Part shown: positions 32,125-39,585 of the stretch, in pieces
How positions within the stretch are numbered: the stretch's first letter is position 1
Layout: every line of letters starts with the position of its first letter
DNA from: a candidate division WS1 bacterium
Lineage (GTDB): Bacteria; Armatimonadota; Zipacnadia; Zipacnadales; UBA5352
Direction: 5' to 3'
Assembly (NCBI GenBank): GCA_012522765.1
Contig: JAAYJW010000139.1
Coordinates: 1-41,051 of the forward strand
Length of the DNA: 41,051 nt
The notes under the pieces: generated by a model
What the model was told of the DNA's origin: nothing
Databases searched by the model: none
The model's input: the letters and a program-made list of their open reading frames with translations, nothing else
Translations under genes and position numbers: made by a program

Positions 32125-33003
32125 TCACACAAACTGCAGCACAATCACCCCGCCGATGATGAGGATGGCGCCGATCACCAGCCGGATGCTGAAGCGCTCC
32201 TTGTAGGCGATCCAGCCGATCAGCGCGGAGATGAGTGGGTAGGTCGAAGTGATTGTGACGACGCGCGGAGGCGTCGAGAGCTGCATCGCCCAGACGAAGA
32301 GCGCGTAGGCGGCTGAGAAGCTGATCAGGCCATGCCCCATGTAGCAGATGACATCGTGCCTGGGCATCGCCAGTACCTCGCGCCACGCCCCCGAGACTGC
32401 AGCGTAGAGCGCGTAGACCACGAGACCGCAGCCGAGCATCATGCCGTTGGAGGTGATCGGTGGAATGCGATCCGGGAGAAGGCCGATCAGCGTCTCGCCG
32501 ATGGCCCAGGAGATGCAGGCTCCGATCGCGAGGGCGATGGAGCGCCAGTGCCCGCCGCGCTCGAGCGTGTCCGCCTTCGAGGAGGGCTTCCCAAGCAGCG
32601 CGCCTCCCATGAAGACGAGCATGGCCGCCCACAGGAGGCTCCAGCGGAAGATCTCCATGCCTAGCGCGACCGACATGAAGAGGATCAGGATGATCTTCAC
32701 ACGCGTGATCGGGACGGCGATGGAGATGCTGCCACGGTGGATAGCCATGTAGTACAGCATGCAGCCGATTGCGAACTGGAAGGCGCCCACGAGCAGATAC
32801 AGGCCCAGCTCCCGAGAGGTGAGCGTGCCGAGCTGCGAGATCGAGGCCCCCGAGAGCAGCGCCATCACGAGCGTTCCCGTGGCCATCGAGACAGCTACTC
32901 CGAGCCGCCCCGAGGTCCGGGCGGCCTTGATCGGGATGACCGCGAAGCCCCACAGCAGCGCCGAGATGCCCGCCAGCAGATATGCAAGGTTCTGTTCGCT
33001 CAT
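32125..33003 (-). CDS. EamA/DMT-superfamily transporter
   Basis: The 292-residue protein has ten predicted membrane helices in two EamA repeats (about 1-135 and 155-292). The repeat starts are marked by YLLAGISALLWGFAVIPIKAA and SIALAIGACISWAIGETLIGL. The second repeat ends with TSTYPLISALIGWIAYKERFSIRLVIGAILIIGGVIVL, a typical EamA C-terminus with the conserved Glu in YKER. DMT proteins export or import small metabolites, and the substrate here is unknown. The ATG overlaps the stop of the GH-like gene (ATGA), suggesting the two are used together, for example in handling a product of that enzyme. Confidence 0.9.
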   Translation of the reverse strand: MSEQNLAYLLAGISALLWGFAVIPIKAARTSGRLGVAVSMATGTLVMALLSGASISQLGTLTSRELGLYLLVGAFQFAIGCMLYYMAIHRGSISIAVPITRVKIILILFMSVALGMEIFRWSLLWAAMLVFMGGALLGKPSSKADTLERGGHWRSIALAIGACISWAIGETLIGLLPDRIPPITSNGMMLGCGLVVYALYAAVSGAWREVLAMPRHDVICYMGHGLISFSAAYALFVWAMQLSTPPRVVTITSTYPLISALIGWIAYKERFSIRLVIGAILIIGGVIVLQFV

Positions 33004-35336
33004 CGGGCCGGCCCCAGCGCGACCACGACCGCCGCGTAAGCGTCCAATCTCGGCAGCACGAAGCTGTCGCCAGTCGCCGTCAGAGTCCGCGGCTCCTGGC
33101 CCGGCACATGCAGCGTGAGCCCCGTCACCGTACGCCCGTCCGGCGGTCGGAAGGTGACGCGCAGGTCACGCACCGGGATCAGCCGTTCCGCCTGCTGCTG
33201 CTCAAGCTCCGGCAGCTCGGGGTGAAGCTCAGCGCCGTAGTTGATAAGCTGCAGCAGCATGCCGCCATCGGTGAGAGACGCGTCGCAGTAGACCTGTTCG
33301 GCGCCCTCGCCCCGTAGCTCCAGCATCCGCTCGCGTGGCAGCACCGGAGAGATCGCGTTCAGTGCAGCCTCAGTAGTGTCTACTGCGGGTTGGTGCATAT
33401 CTGCCACGCCGAGCGCCTCGGGTGCCGCGGAGGCGCGGATTGTGGGGCCTTCTCCCGCGATCTCCTCTACCTCATAGCCGGAGCCGTAGGGCTCCCATTC
33501 ACCATCACTGAGCAGGTTCTGCGTGATCTGCTCCGTCTCCGGGTCCCACGGGCCGAACTTCACTTTGCGGAACCACGCCGTCCCCCCATGGTTGCGGAAT
33601 AGCAGATGAACGTTCGCGCTGCGGACGGGCTTCTCTGTCTCGATTATGTAGCGGGAAAACTCCCACTCGTGGGTGCCGGGCGTGAAGGTGGCAACCTGCC
33701 CCCACAGCGGCGTGCCATCATCGTGCGTGATGTCCACGTAGAGCGAGTAATCGCCCCCGCGCGTGCCACTCACGTTCAGCGCTCGGCTCTCACCCTCGAT
33801 GGCGAGAAGGCTCGGCTGCTGCTGCCCGACCTCGACGCGCTGGACGGCCCCCAGCGCCACGCCTGAAGTCACATCGGCGGGCGCATACCAGACTTCATGG
33901 CCGCCGATCTGCAGGCTGGAGACTTCCTCAATGCCCTCCGGCCGCACGAAAAGCTCCGGCAGCGTCTCGCGCTCGCTCCAGTCCTCCGCATAGCGCGGCA
34001 TGGCTCCGAGGAAGAGCGCTCGCCCGCCGGAGGCGACGTGTGCCTCGATGGCGGCCATCGCGGCATCGGGCATCGCTGCCGCGTCGAGCACCACCGTGCC
34101 CTCGCACTCAGCCAGTCGTTCGGCGGTGAGGCCGACATCCGAGTGAATGACGAACGGGATGTGCGAGCGCATCAACGCCTGGCCGATGGCGTAGAGTTGC
34201 TTGCGCGAACCGCCGCCGGTCAGGAAGCTGCGGGGGGAGAAGACAATGCCGACCTGCCCGATCTCCCGGCGCGAGGCAAGCTCCGGCTCAAGCGCCGCCC
34301 AGGTGGCGTAGGTGTCCTTCACGAGATCCGCATGCTCGCGCAGAAGGCTACCCGTGCTCGGCCCGCCGAGGCCCAGCCATGACACCGCTCCCTGGCTCAT
34401 GATCTCCGCCAGTGCAACGGCGGTTCGGTCGGGGGCCATTCGGCCGTGGTGGCGGCCGTTATCATCGGTGATGAGGTGGTAGGTCACGCTCATAGCCACC
34501 TGATGATCGCTCAGCGCGTGTGCGAGCTTGAGCCACAGTACCTGCTGGCTCTGCGGCGGGAACGCCCCCCAGGTAGTGCCCTCGATGCACATCATGTCGA
34601 AGTGCTCGCCGAAGGCGCCGTCGCTCTCGTAGGCCCACTGGTAGGTGCTGCCCGAGTCCTGGTGCCAGGTGCCGTCGGTAGCGAAGCCGGGGCGGATCTC
34701 GCGGGCCGCGTGACGGATCATGCCGAGGAAGTCCATCACGCGGAGGATGCGGAACTCACGCTCGTGCATGCGGCTGGCGAAATCATCCGGCAGCGCCAGC
34801 AGATCGGTGGCCTCAAGGCCTCTTCCGCGGGCGAATTCGCTCCACGCGGCCTGACAGTGCTCGCAGTAGCACTGCTCGTAATGCGAGGCGTAGTCAATGT
34901 GGCAGCCATCCCACTGCTCTTCGGCCATGGTCCGGAAGCGCCCGGCGGCATACTCGCGCCACAGCGGGTTGTTCACGCAGGCGGTGTAAAGCTCGGAGAC
35001 CGACGGGAAGAGCGGATCGTACGGACGCCGGACAGTGCCATCTTTGCCGATGGCGGCCATTGAGCGCACCCGGTCGAGGTCGCCGCCGAATGATCGCGGG
35101 TTGATCGCGGTCATCGTGAACCACGTGCGGGTCTTCAGCCCGGCGGCATGCGCCTCGGCGGGAGGAATGCCCATCACACAGTTAACGCCCGCATCCGCCC
35201 ACTCCGCGAGCGTGACGCCCTCTATGCCGCGCGCGAGCAATTCCCGCACCTGCCCGCGTTGCCAGAAATCGCCGAAGTCCTGCGCCACAGCCACTGCGCA
35301 GGACAGCATGACAATCGCGATCAGCGCTACTCTCAT
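33000..35336 (-). CDS. Secreted glycoside-hydrolase-like TIM-barrel protein with GATase-like domain
   Basis: The protein has 778 residues from ATG 35336 (GGGAG upstream) with a signal peptide (MRVALIAIVMLSCAVAVAQ). Residues about 25-330 look like a TIM barrel of the hypothetical GH (GHL6/GH42-like) group: GCHIDYASHYEQCYCEHCQAAW holds the Asp/Tyr/Cys cluster characteristic of that group, and CIEGTTWG a possible catalytic Glu. Residues about 345-470 (VGIVFSPRSFL, ALMRSHIPFVIHSD, GRALFLGAM) match the class-I GATase-like trimerisation domain of beta-galactosidases. The C-terminal about 290 residues are beta-rich, including a CBM-like part (YIIETEKPVRSANVHLLFRN). Its stop overlaps the EamA start. 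The exact substrate and activity are unknown. Confidence 0.78.
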   Translation of the reverse strand: MRVALIAIVMLSCAVAVAQDFGDFWQRGQVRELLARGIEGVTLAEWADAGVNCVMGIPPAEAHAAGLKTRTWFTMTAINPRSFGGDLDRVRSMAAIGKDGTVRRPYDPLFPSVSELYTACVNNPLWREYAAGRFRTMAEEQWDGCHIDYASHYEQCYCEHCQAAWSEFARGRGLEATDLLALPDDFASRMHEREFRILRVMDFLGMIRHAAREIRPGFATDGTWHQDSGSTYQWAYESDGAFGEHFDMMCIEGTTWGAFPPQSQQVLWLKLAHALSDHQVAMSVTYHLITDDNGRHHGRMAPDRTAVALAEIMSQGAVSWLGLGGPSTGSLLREHADLVKDTYATWAALEPELASRREIGQVGIVFSPRSFLTGGGSRKQLYAIGQALMRSHIPFVIHSDVGLTAERLAECEGTVVLDAAAMPDAAMAAIEAHVASGGRALFLGAMPRYAEDWSERETLPELFVRPEGIEEVSSLQIGGHEVWYAPADVTSGVALGAVQRVEVGQQQPSLLAIEGESRALNVSGTRGGDYSLYVDITHDDGTPLWGQVATFTPGTHEWEFSRYIIETEKPVRSANVHLLFRNHGGTAWFRKVKFGPWDPETEQITQNLLSDGEWEPYGSGYEVEEIAGEGPTIRASAAPEALGVADMHQPAVDTTEAALNAISPVLPRERMLELRGEGAEQVYCDASLTDGGMLLQLINYGAELHPELPELEQQQAERLIPVRDLRVTFRPPDGRTVTGLTLHVPGQEPRTLTATGDSFVLPRLDAYAAVVVALGPAR

Positions 35337-35717
35337 CGTGAACTCCCTCTCCTGCCTGCCACGTCTGCACTGCCGCCGCTTCTTCGCCAAACCGGAAGTG
35401 ATCACCTGTATATCGCCGCCAGCGATTGAGCTGGAGGAGGGGCCACACGAGCATCCATGAGCGCCAGCGAATGGACGCGAGGCCGGCCCATGCTGGACAA
35501 GTCGCTGGGCCGACCTCGTTCAGCTTGCTTTGCAACCTGCCCTCGTGCGGCCCCTCCCGCGACTACGGCAGTCGCCCATACTCTGACAAGATGTGCGTGG
35601 TGCATAGCTGGTTGGGGGAGAGGCGAGTGGCGAGCCTGAGCAGGTCCGACTTCGGAGAACATGCTGAGGCCCGGCGCAGGCCGGGCCCCGTGAGTGACTG
35701 CTGACACTCGCGTCGGG
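35337..35717. other. 381-base intergenic region without a gene
   Basis: The gap lies between the GH-like gene start and the Cys-rich gene stop, both on the minus strand. Apart from the hairpin at 35668-35687, I see no open frame with a ribosome site, no tRNA T-arm (no GTTCGA-like box on either strand) and no repeat. The right half may carry the end of the TPR/Cys-rich transcript and the left half the promoter of the GH-EamA genes. A minus-strand GATATAC near 35410 is a weak -10 candidate. Confidence 0.4.
35668..35687 (-). terminator. Hairpin after the Cys-rich gene
   Basis: Arms GGCCCGGC (35668-35675) and GCCGGGCC (35680-35687) form a perfect, all-GC 8-bp stem with a GCAG loop, 30 bases downstream of the Cys-rich gene stop. 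The minus-strand sequence after the stem (TCAGCATGTTCTCC) has only scattered Ts, so rho-independent function is uncertain. Confidence 0.45.
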
Positions 35718-35873
35718 TCAGGTCGGCTTCTTCTGCATCGGCACACCGCAGCATGAGACGTTGATGTCCATGCACTCATCGCATGAGCCCTGCTGGCATG
35801 CCTTCGTCACCGTCAGTTCGACATCACACTGATCGCACTGGCAAACGAGCACGTCACCCTCCTGCACCTTCAT
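35718..35873 (-). CDS. 51-residue Cys-rich protein with CCGxPM (desulforedoxin-like) motif
   Basis: The reading MKVQEGDVLVCQCDQCDVEL continues to CCGVPMQKKPT, for 51 residues. Eight Cys lie at 11, 13, 16, 26, 31, 34, 41 and 42. VCQCDQC near the start and CCGVPM near the end resemble the CX2C...CC iron site of desulforedoxin and the N-terminal domain of desulfoferrodoxin, where CCGxPM is typical. Extra Cys in between could bind a second metal, so a small zinc- or metallothionein-like protein is also possible. AGGAGG lies seven bases before ATG 35873, a strong site. It begins 38 bases after the TPR gene, so both are probably in one transcript. Confidence 0.75.
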   Translation of the reverse strand: MKVQEGDVLVCQCDQCDVELTVTKACQQGSCDECMDINVSCCGVPMQKKPT

Positions 35874-35911
35874 CGTCCATCCTCCTCGCGACTCCCGAAG
35901 GAGCCATCGCC

Positions 35912-36475
35912 TCAGCCCTGGGGCTGTTCCTCGTCTACCTGATTCGCCGCCGGCGCCCCGGTCTCCTTGATGCCGGGAGGTGCTCCCTCGGATCGAATTC
36001 GCTCCACCGCCTCCTGCGCCGGTTGATGGTCAGGGTGCAGCGCAAGCTCCATCTCAAGCTCAGCCATCGCCTCGGGCAGTCGGCCTTTGCGCCAGTAGGC
36101 GATGGCGAGGTTGTAGTGGATATCGCGCATCTGGGGCTCGAGGTTCAGCGCCTCGATGAGAAGGTCGATCGCTTCATCAAGCTGATCGAGCGCGCTCTTT
36201 GCCGCAGCGAGGTTGAGCAGGACCTTGGGATTATCCGGCTGCAGTTCATGCGCCGCCTCGAACTGCCGCGCGGCCCCGACGTATTCGCCGCGGGCGTAGT
36301 AGGCGGCGCCAAGGTTCACGCGCGCGGCCATGAACTCCGGGTCCTCGCGCACCACTTCTGCGAGTATCCGGATGCCCTCCTCGCTCTCACCGCGCTCAAG
36401 GGCGCGCGTCGCCTCCTTGAACATGCCGCGCGTATCCTTCTCTCCGTCATCGTCGCGCTTGCCGAATGGCCACAT
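35912..36475 (-). CDS. TPR-repeat protein
   Basis: The protein has 187 residues from ATG 36475 (GGGAGG eight bases upstream; the frame is open farther upstream in the intergenic region). After a short charged N-terminus (MWPFGKRDDDGEKDTRG) come about four tetratricopeptide repeats: ALERGESEEGIRILAEVVREDP, AAYYARGEYVGAARQFEAAH, AAAKSALDQLDEAIDLLIEAL and AIAYWRKGRLPEAMAELEME. They form a superhelical protein-binding scaffold. No signal peptide is seen, so it is cytoplasmic. It is divergent from pilB and heads the two-gene transcript with the Cys-rich protein. A link to pilus assembly is possible from the location but not shown. Confidence 0.85.
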   Translation of the reverse strand: MWPFGKRDDDGEKDTRGMFKEATRALERGESEEGIRILAEVVREDPEFMAARVNLGAAYYARGEYVGAARQFEAAHELQPDNPKVLLNLAAAKSALDQLDEAIDLLIEALNLEPQMRDIHYNLAIAYWRKGRLPEAMAELEMELALHPDHQPAQEAVERIRSEGAPPGIKETGAPAANQVDEEQPQG

Positions 36476-36666
36476 GTGGCGTACCTCCCGCAACAGCCGA
36501 ACCTCTTCTGCGCTCCACGGTGACTTTCGCGCTCCATCTCGCCGCACCTGCCTGCGCCGGGTACCGTGTGGAGGAGGCAGGACGGTTGCAGGCGAATAGC
36601 CGAGTGCAGACGCGGGGTACAGGAGCCACAGACCACGCGGGTGCGCCCCATGAGGAGGATCATACG

Positions 36667-38475
36667 ATGGCCGCCGAACGAGATGAGATGCTGGCGCAGA
36701 ACCTTGTCGAGATGGGCCTGCTCACTCCCGAGCAACTCGACGAGGCGCGGCAGTATGCCGAGCAGGAGCGGAGCACGCTGGTGCAGGCGCTGCTGCGGCT
36801 GGAGATGACGACCGCTGGCGATCTCGCGAGAGCCGCTGAACATGCACCCGCCGCCCCTGCCGCTTCCACTGCTCCCGTGCCCGCCGAAGAGCGCAATGTT
36901 GCTGCCGCGTCTCAACGCCCTGCCGCACGGCGCGCGCGACCTGATGGCAAAGCGTCCCTCGACAGCTACGAGGTGGACCCCGAGGCGCTGCGCCAGGTGC
37001 CCAAGCCCGTCGCCGAAGAGCACCTTGCCCTGCCGCTGCAGGTCAGCGAGGACCGCATACTCGTCGCCATGGCCGATCCGGGCAATGTCTTCGCCATTGA
37101 CGTCATCCGCGCCCGCACGGGCAAGCGCGTGGAGCCGATCGAGGTGGACGAGGTAGAGTTGCGCAACGCCATCGAGCAGTACTACGCCACCCGCGCGCAG
37201 ATGGAGGTCTCCACCGCCGGAGCGGCCACCACCAGCCTTGAGATGTCCATCAAGGGCGCCGACTTCGCCACCGACATGGATCAGAAACTCGTCGAAATGC
37301 TCGACCAGGCGCCCGTGGTTGCCATCGTCGAGCAGATCATGAAGGAGGCGGTTCGCATGCGCGCCTCCGACATTCATATTGAGCCTCGCGCCGATCAGGT
37401 CCGCGTCCGCTATCGAGTGGACGGGCAACTGATGACATTCACCACCCTGCCCTCGGATATGCACCGCTACGCCATCTCGCGGCTCAAGATCATGGCGGGC
37501 GCGGATATCTCCGAGACGCGCATGCCGCAGGACGGCCGCTTTGCCACTGAGGTAGATGATCGGCCGATAGATGTGCGTTTCTCCACGCTGCCCACCTACT
37601 GGGGCGAGAAGGCCGTGCTCCGCCTGCTGGACAAGTCACGCGCGCTCGTCTCGCTCAACCAGCTTGGGATGAGCCAGGAGATGATGCAGCAGTGGGAGAA
37701 GCTGCTGCATACCCGGCAGGGGATGCTGCTCGTCACCGGGCCGACCGGCAGCGGCAAATCAACTACCCTCTATGCTTCGCTGCACACGATCAATGACGAG
37801 ACGAAGAACATCACCACGGTCGAGGACCCGATCGAGTACCAGGTGACGGGTGTCAATCAGACTCAAGTGCATCCGCGGATTGACCTGACCTTCGCGACCG
37901 CGCTGCGGCATATTCTCCGCCAGGACCCGGACATCATCCTGATCGGTGAGATCCGCGATCTCGAGACGGCCGAGATGGCTTTCCGCGCATCGCTCACCGG
38001 TCACCTCGTGCTCTCCACGCTGCACACGAACGACGCCCCCTCGGCTCCGACGCGTCTCATGGACATGGGCGTGGAGCCGTACCTGATCGCCTCGTCTACC
38101 ATCGGCATCGTCGCCCAGCGACTCGTTCGGCGTATCTGCCCGCGCTGCAGAGAGGCGGTTGAGCCGACCGCGGCCGAGCTTGAGCGGCTCGAGCTGTCGA
38201 GCGAGCAGGCGAAGAAGATCAAGTTCCACCACGGCCGCGGCTGCGCCATGTGCCGCAACACCGGTTACTCCGGCCGCATCGGCGTGTATGAGCTGATGGC
38301 GATCACGCCCGAGGTGCGTGACGCCATCGCCGCGCAGGCCAACGGCTCGGAGCTGCGCCGCGTGGCGCTGCGCAACGGTATGCGCAGCCTGAAGTACGAT
38401 GGCCTCTCAAAGGTGAACGCGGGTGTAACTACGGCCGGCGAGGTTATCACGCTGCTCTTCGCCGGCGAGGATTAG
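36667..38475 (+). CDS. pilB: Type IV pilus assembly/type II secretion ATPase PilB/GspE
   Basis: The protein has 602 residues from ATG 36667 (GAGGAGG upstream). An N-terminal short helical segment (about 8-56) and an Ala/Pro-rich linker precede an MshEN/T2SSE-N domain (about 95-175; DPEALRQVPKPVAEEHLALPL). The catalytic core has an arginine-rich N-terminal half (RASDIHIEPRADQVRVRYRVDG), Walker A GPTGSGKST (about 358-366), the Asp box TTVEDPIEY, the His box and Walker B (DIILIGEIRD, about 420). A zinc-binding tetracysteine, CPRC and CAMC (about 490-527), is followed by GYSGRIGVYELM. It powers extension of a pilus or pseudopilus. The last eight codons and stop recur at 39536-39560. Confidence 0.95.
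   Translation: MAAERDEMLAQNLVEMGLLTPEQLDEARQYAEQERSTLVQALLRLEMTTAGDLARAAEHAPAAPAASTAPVPAEERNVAAASQRPAARRARPDGKASLDSYEVDPEALRQVPKPVAEEHLALPLQVSEDRILVAMADPGNVFAIDVIRARTGKRVEPIEVDEVELRNAIEQYYATRAQMEVSTAGAATTSLEMSIKGADFATDMDQKLVEMLDQAPVVAIVEQIMKEAVRMRASDIHIEPRADQVRVRYRVDGQLMTFTTLPSDMHRYAISRLKIMAGADISETRMPQDGRFATEVDDRPIDVRFSTLPTYWGEKAVLRLLDKSRALVSLNQLGMSQEMMQQWEKLLHTRQGMLLVTGPTGSGKSTTLYASLHTINDETKNITTVEDPIEYQVTGVNQTQVHPRIDLTFATALRHILRQDPDIILIGEIRDLETAEMAFRASLTGHLVLSTLHTNDAPSAPTRLMDMGVEPYLIASSTIGIVAQRLVRRICPRCREAVEPTAAELERLELSSEQAKKIKFHHGRGCAMCRNTGYSGRIGVYELMAITPEVRDAIAAQANGSELRRVALRNGMRSLKYDGLSKVNAGVTTAGEVITLLFAGED
38451..38475 (+). repeat. 25-bp direct repeat, copy 1 (inside the pilB 3' end)
   Basis: The sequence opens GCTGCTCTTCGCC and closes GGATTAG; it encodes the last pilB residues LLFAGED plus stop. 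The identical 25 bases occur at 39536-39560, on the other side of the Mrr-like gene. The matching bases end at both sides: C versus T just before, and C versus A just after. Confidence 0.95.
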
Positions 38476-38519
38476 CACAGGCGGGAGCCGCGAATTCAAT
38501 GATATCAGGGGAGAACTAT

Positions 38520-39530
38520 ATGGCTGATGAACCTATTGTCTGGGGAATCCACGCGGGTAGTTCGGGACAGGCCGAAGAGCTTTTCCTGAAGAAGAATGTG
38601 ATCTCAATCGGCTGGGATCGGATTGGGGACCTCGCCCAGTGGCAGACGCAAGAGCAGTATAAAGCGGTCGTTGCGCAGGCGTATCCGGACGATAAGGCCG
38701 GTGCAGTACCTGTCTACGCCGGTATACTTCGCCGCTTTGCCCACGAGATGGATATCGGGCAGTTCGTCGTCTATCCGTGCAAATCCCAGCGGACAATATG
38801 GGTCGGTGAGATCACAGGCCCGTACGCGTACCGGCCGGACATCGATGCCAATTATCCTCACCAACGAAGTGTGACGTGGTGCGACGGTCTGCCGCGGACG
38901 CGGTTCTCGCAGGGCGCACTCTACGAGGTAGGTTCTGCCGTCACTCTCTTCCGCGTTAGCAACCACGCCGACGAATTTATAGCCATCGCGCGCGGTCAGG
39001 AGCCGACATCTCCGGTCGAGGTTGAAGGCGAGACGAGCATCGTGGCGCGTGAGATCGAGGAGCAGACGCGAGACTTCGTGCTGAAGCGTATCTCGAAGCA
39101 CTTGAAGGGGCACCCTTTCGCGGAGTTTGTCGCCGACCTCCTTGGGGCAATGGGCTACAAGACGAGGATCAGCCCTCCCGGGCCAGATCACGGCATCGAT
39201 ATTCTGGCGCACCCGGACGAGTTGGGTTTCCAACCACCACTCGTGAAGGTCCAGGTGAAGAGTTCAGAGGAGACCGTCAACGAGGCTGCGGTATCGCAGT
39301 TGTATGGGAAAGTGGATTCAGGCGAGTTCGGGCTCTTCGTCACGCTGGGCGGGTTCACCCCCGGAGCCAATGGGTTCGCTCTGAGTAAGGGGAACCTTCG
39401 GCTGATGAGCGGTGATGATGTCCTCGATACAGTGTTTGCGCATTACGACAGTATTGATGCGCGCTACAAGGGCATGATCCCGCTTCGTCCTACATACATA
39501 CCAGAGGGGCTGGAGAACGTCGAGGACTAA
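38520..39530 (+). CDS. Mrr-family type IV-like restriction endonuclease (solitary)
   Basis: The protein has 336 residues from ATG 38520 (GGGGAG six bases upstream). Residues about 1-160 form an N-terminal domain with FVVYPCKSQRTIWVGEITG and HQRSVTW, resembling the PUA/EVE-like modified-base-reading domains found in many restriction proteins. Residues about 185-305 form a PD-(D/E)XK Mrr-catalytic domain: Glu 203 in FAEFVADLLGAMGY, Asp 227 in GPDHGIDILAHP and Gln 245-Lys 247 in KVQVKSS are the expected catalytic D and QxK. The family cuts DNA with modified (often methylated) bases. No methyltransferase lies nearby, consistent with a type IV enzyme. GC content is lower than its neighbours, and it sits between 25-bp direct repeats. 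Confidence 0.85.
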   Translation: MADEPIVWGIHAGSSGQAEELFLKKNVISIGWDRIGDLAQWQTQEQYKAVVAQAYPDDKAGAVPVYAGILRRFAHEMDIGQFVVYPCKSQRTIWVGEITGPYAYRPDIDANYPHQRSVTWCDGLPRTRFSQGALYEVGSAVTLFRVSNHADEFIAIARGQEPTSPVEVEGETSIVAREIEEQTRDFVLKRISKHLKGHPFAEFVADLLGAMGYKTRISPPGPDHGIDILAHPDELGFQPPLVKVQVKSSEETVNEAAVSQLYGKVDSGEFGLFVTLGGFTPGANGFALSKGNLRLMSGDDVLDTVFAHYDSIDARYKGMIPLRPTYIPEGLENVED

Positions 39531-39535
39531 ACCGT

Positions 39536-39560
39536 GCTGCTCTTCGCCGGCGAGGATTAG
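39536..39560 (+). repeat. 25-bp direct repeat, copy 2 (after the Mrr gene)
   Basis: This is identical over 25 bases to the pilB 3' end at 38451-38475. The six bases before it (ACCGTG when read in the pilB frame) give TVLLFAGED-stop, compared with ITLLFAGED-stop in pilB. It therefore looks like the end of a slightly different or pre-insertion pilB. The secreted glycosidase gene starts 25 bases later. Confidence 0.95.
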
Positions 39561-39573
39561 ACGCTGCGTATTG

Positions 39574-39585
39574 CGAGGTAACTCG
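39574..39585 (+). promoter_or_regulatory. Mini-hairpin with GNRA loop containing the ribosome site, second copy
   Basis: CGAG-GTAA-CTCG lies immediately before ATG 39586. Stem and position are identical to those before the sialidase at 11461-11472, with a GUAA loop replacing GUGA; both loops are GNRA-class. The Shine-Dalgarno GAGG is half in the stem and half in the loop. Confidence 0.4.

Larger units (their letters stand above)
38476..39560 (+). mobile_element. Putative 1.1-kb insertion carrying a solitary Mrr gene, bounded by 25-bp direct repeats
   Basis: The unit spans the bases after pilB copy 1 through the end of copy 2: 1060 unique bases plus one repeat. It contains only the Mrr-like gene and 44 bases of leader; no integrase, transposase or inverted terminal repeats are visible. 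Hand counting of five 60-base lines of the Mrr gene gave about 56 percent GC, against roughly 63-68 percent in most sampled neighbouring lines. Integration at a gene 3' end with reconstitution of that end, or long target duplication by an R-M-type gene, would give this structure. It is an inference; the repeat itself is seen directly. Confidence 0.55.

Noticed and set aside
35337-35717. Possible tRNA or small RNA gene in the 381-base gap
   Set aside because: No T-arm box, acceptor stem or conserved fold was found on either strand; only one GC hairpin is present.
38476-39560. Insertion sequence with transposase around the Mrr gene
   Set aside because: There is no transposase and no terminal inverted repeat; only 25-bp direct repeats are seen, so a standard IS is not supported.
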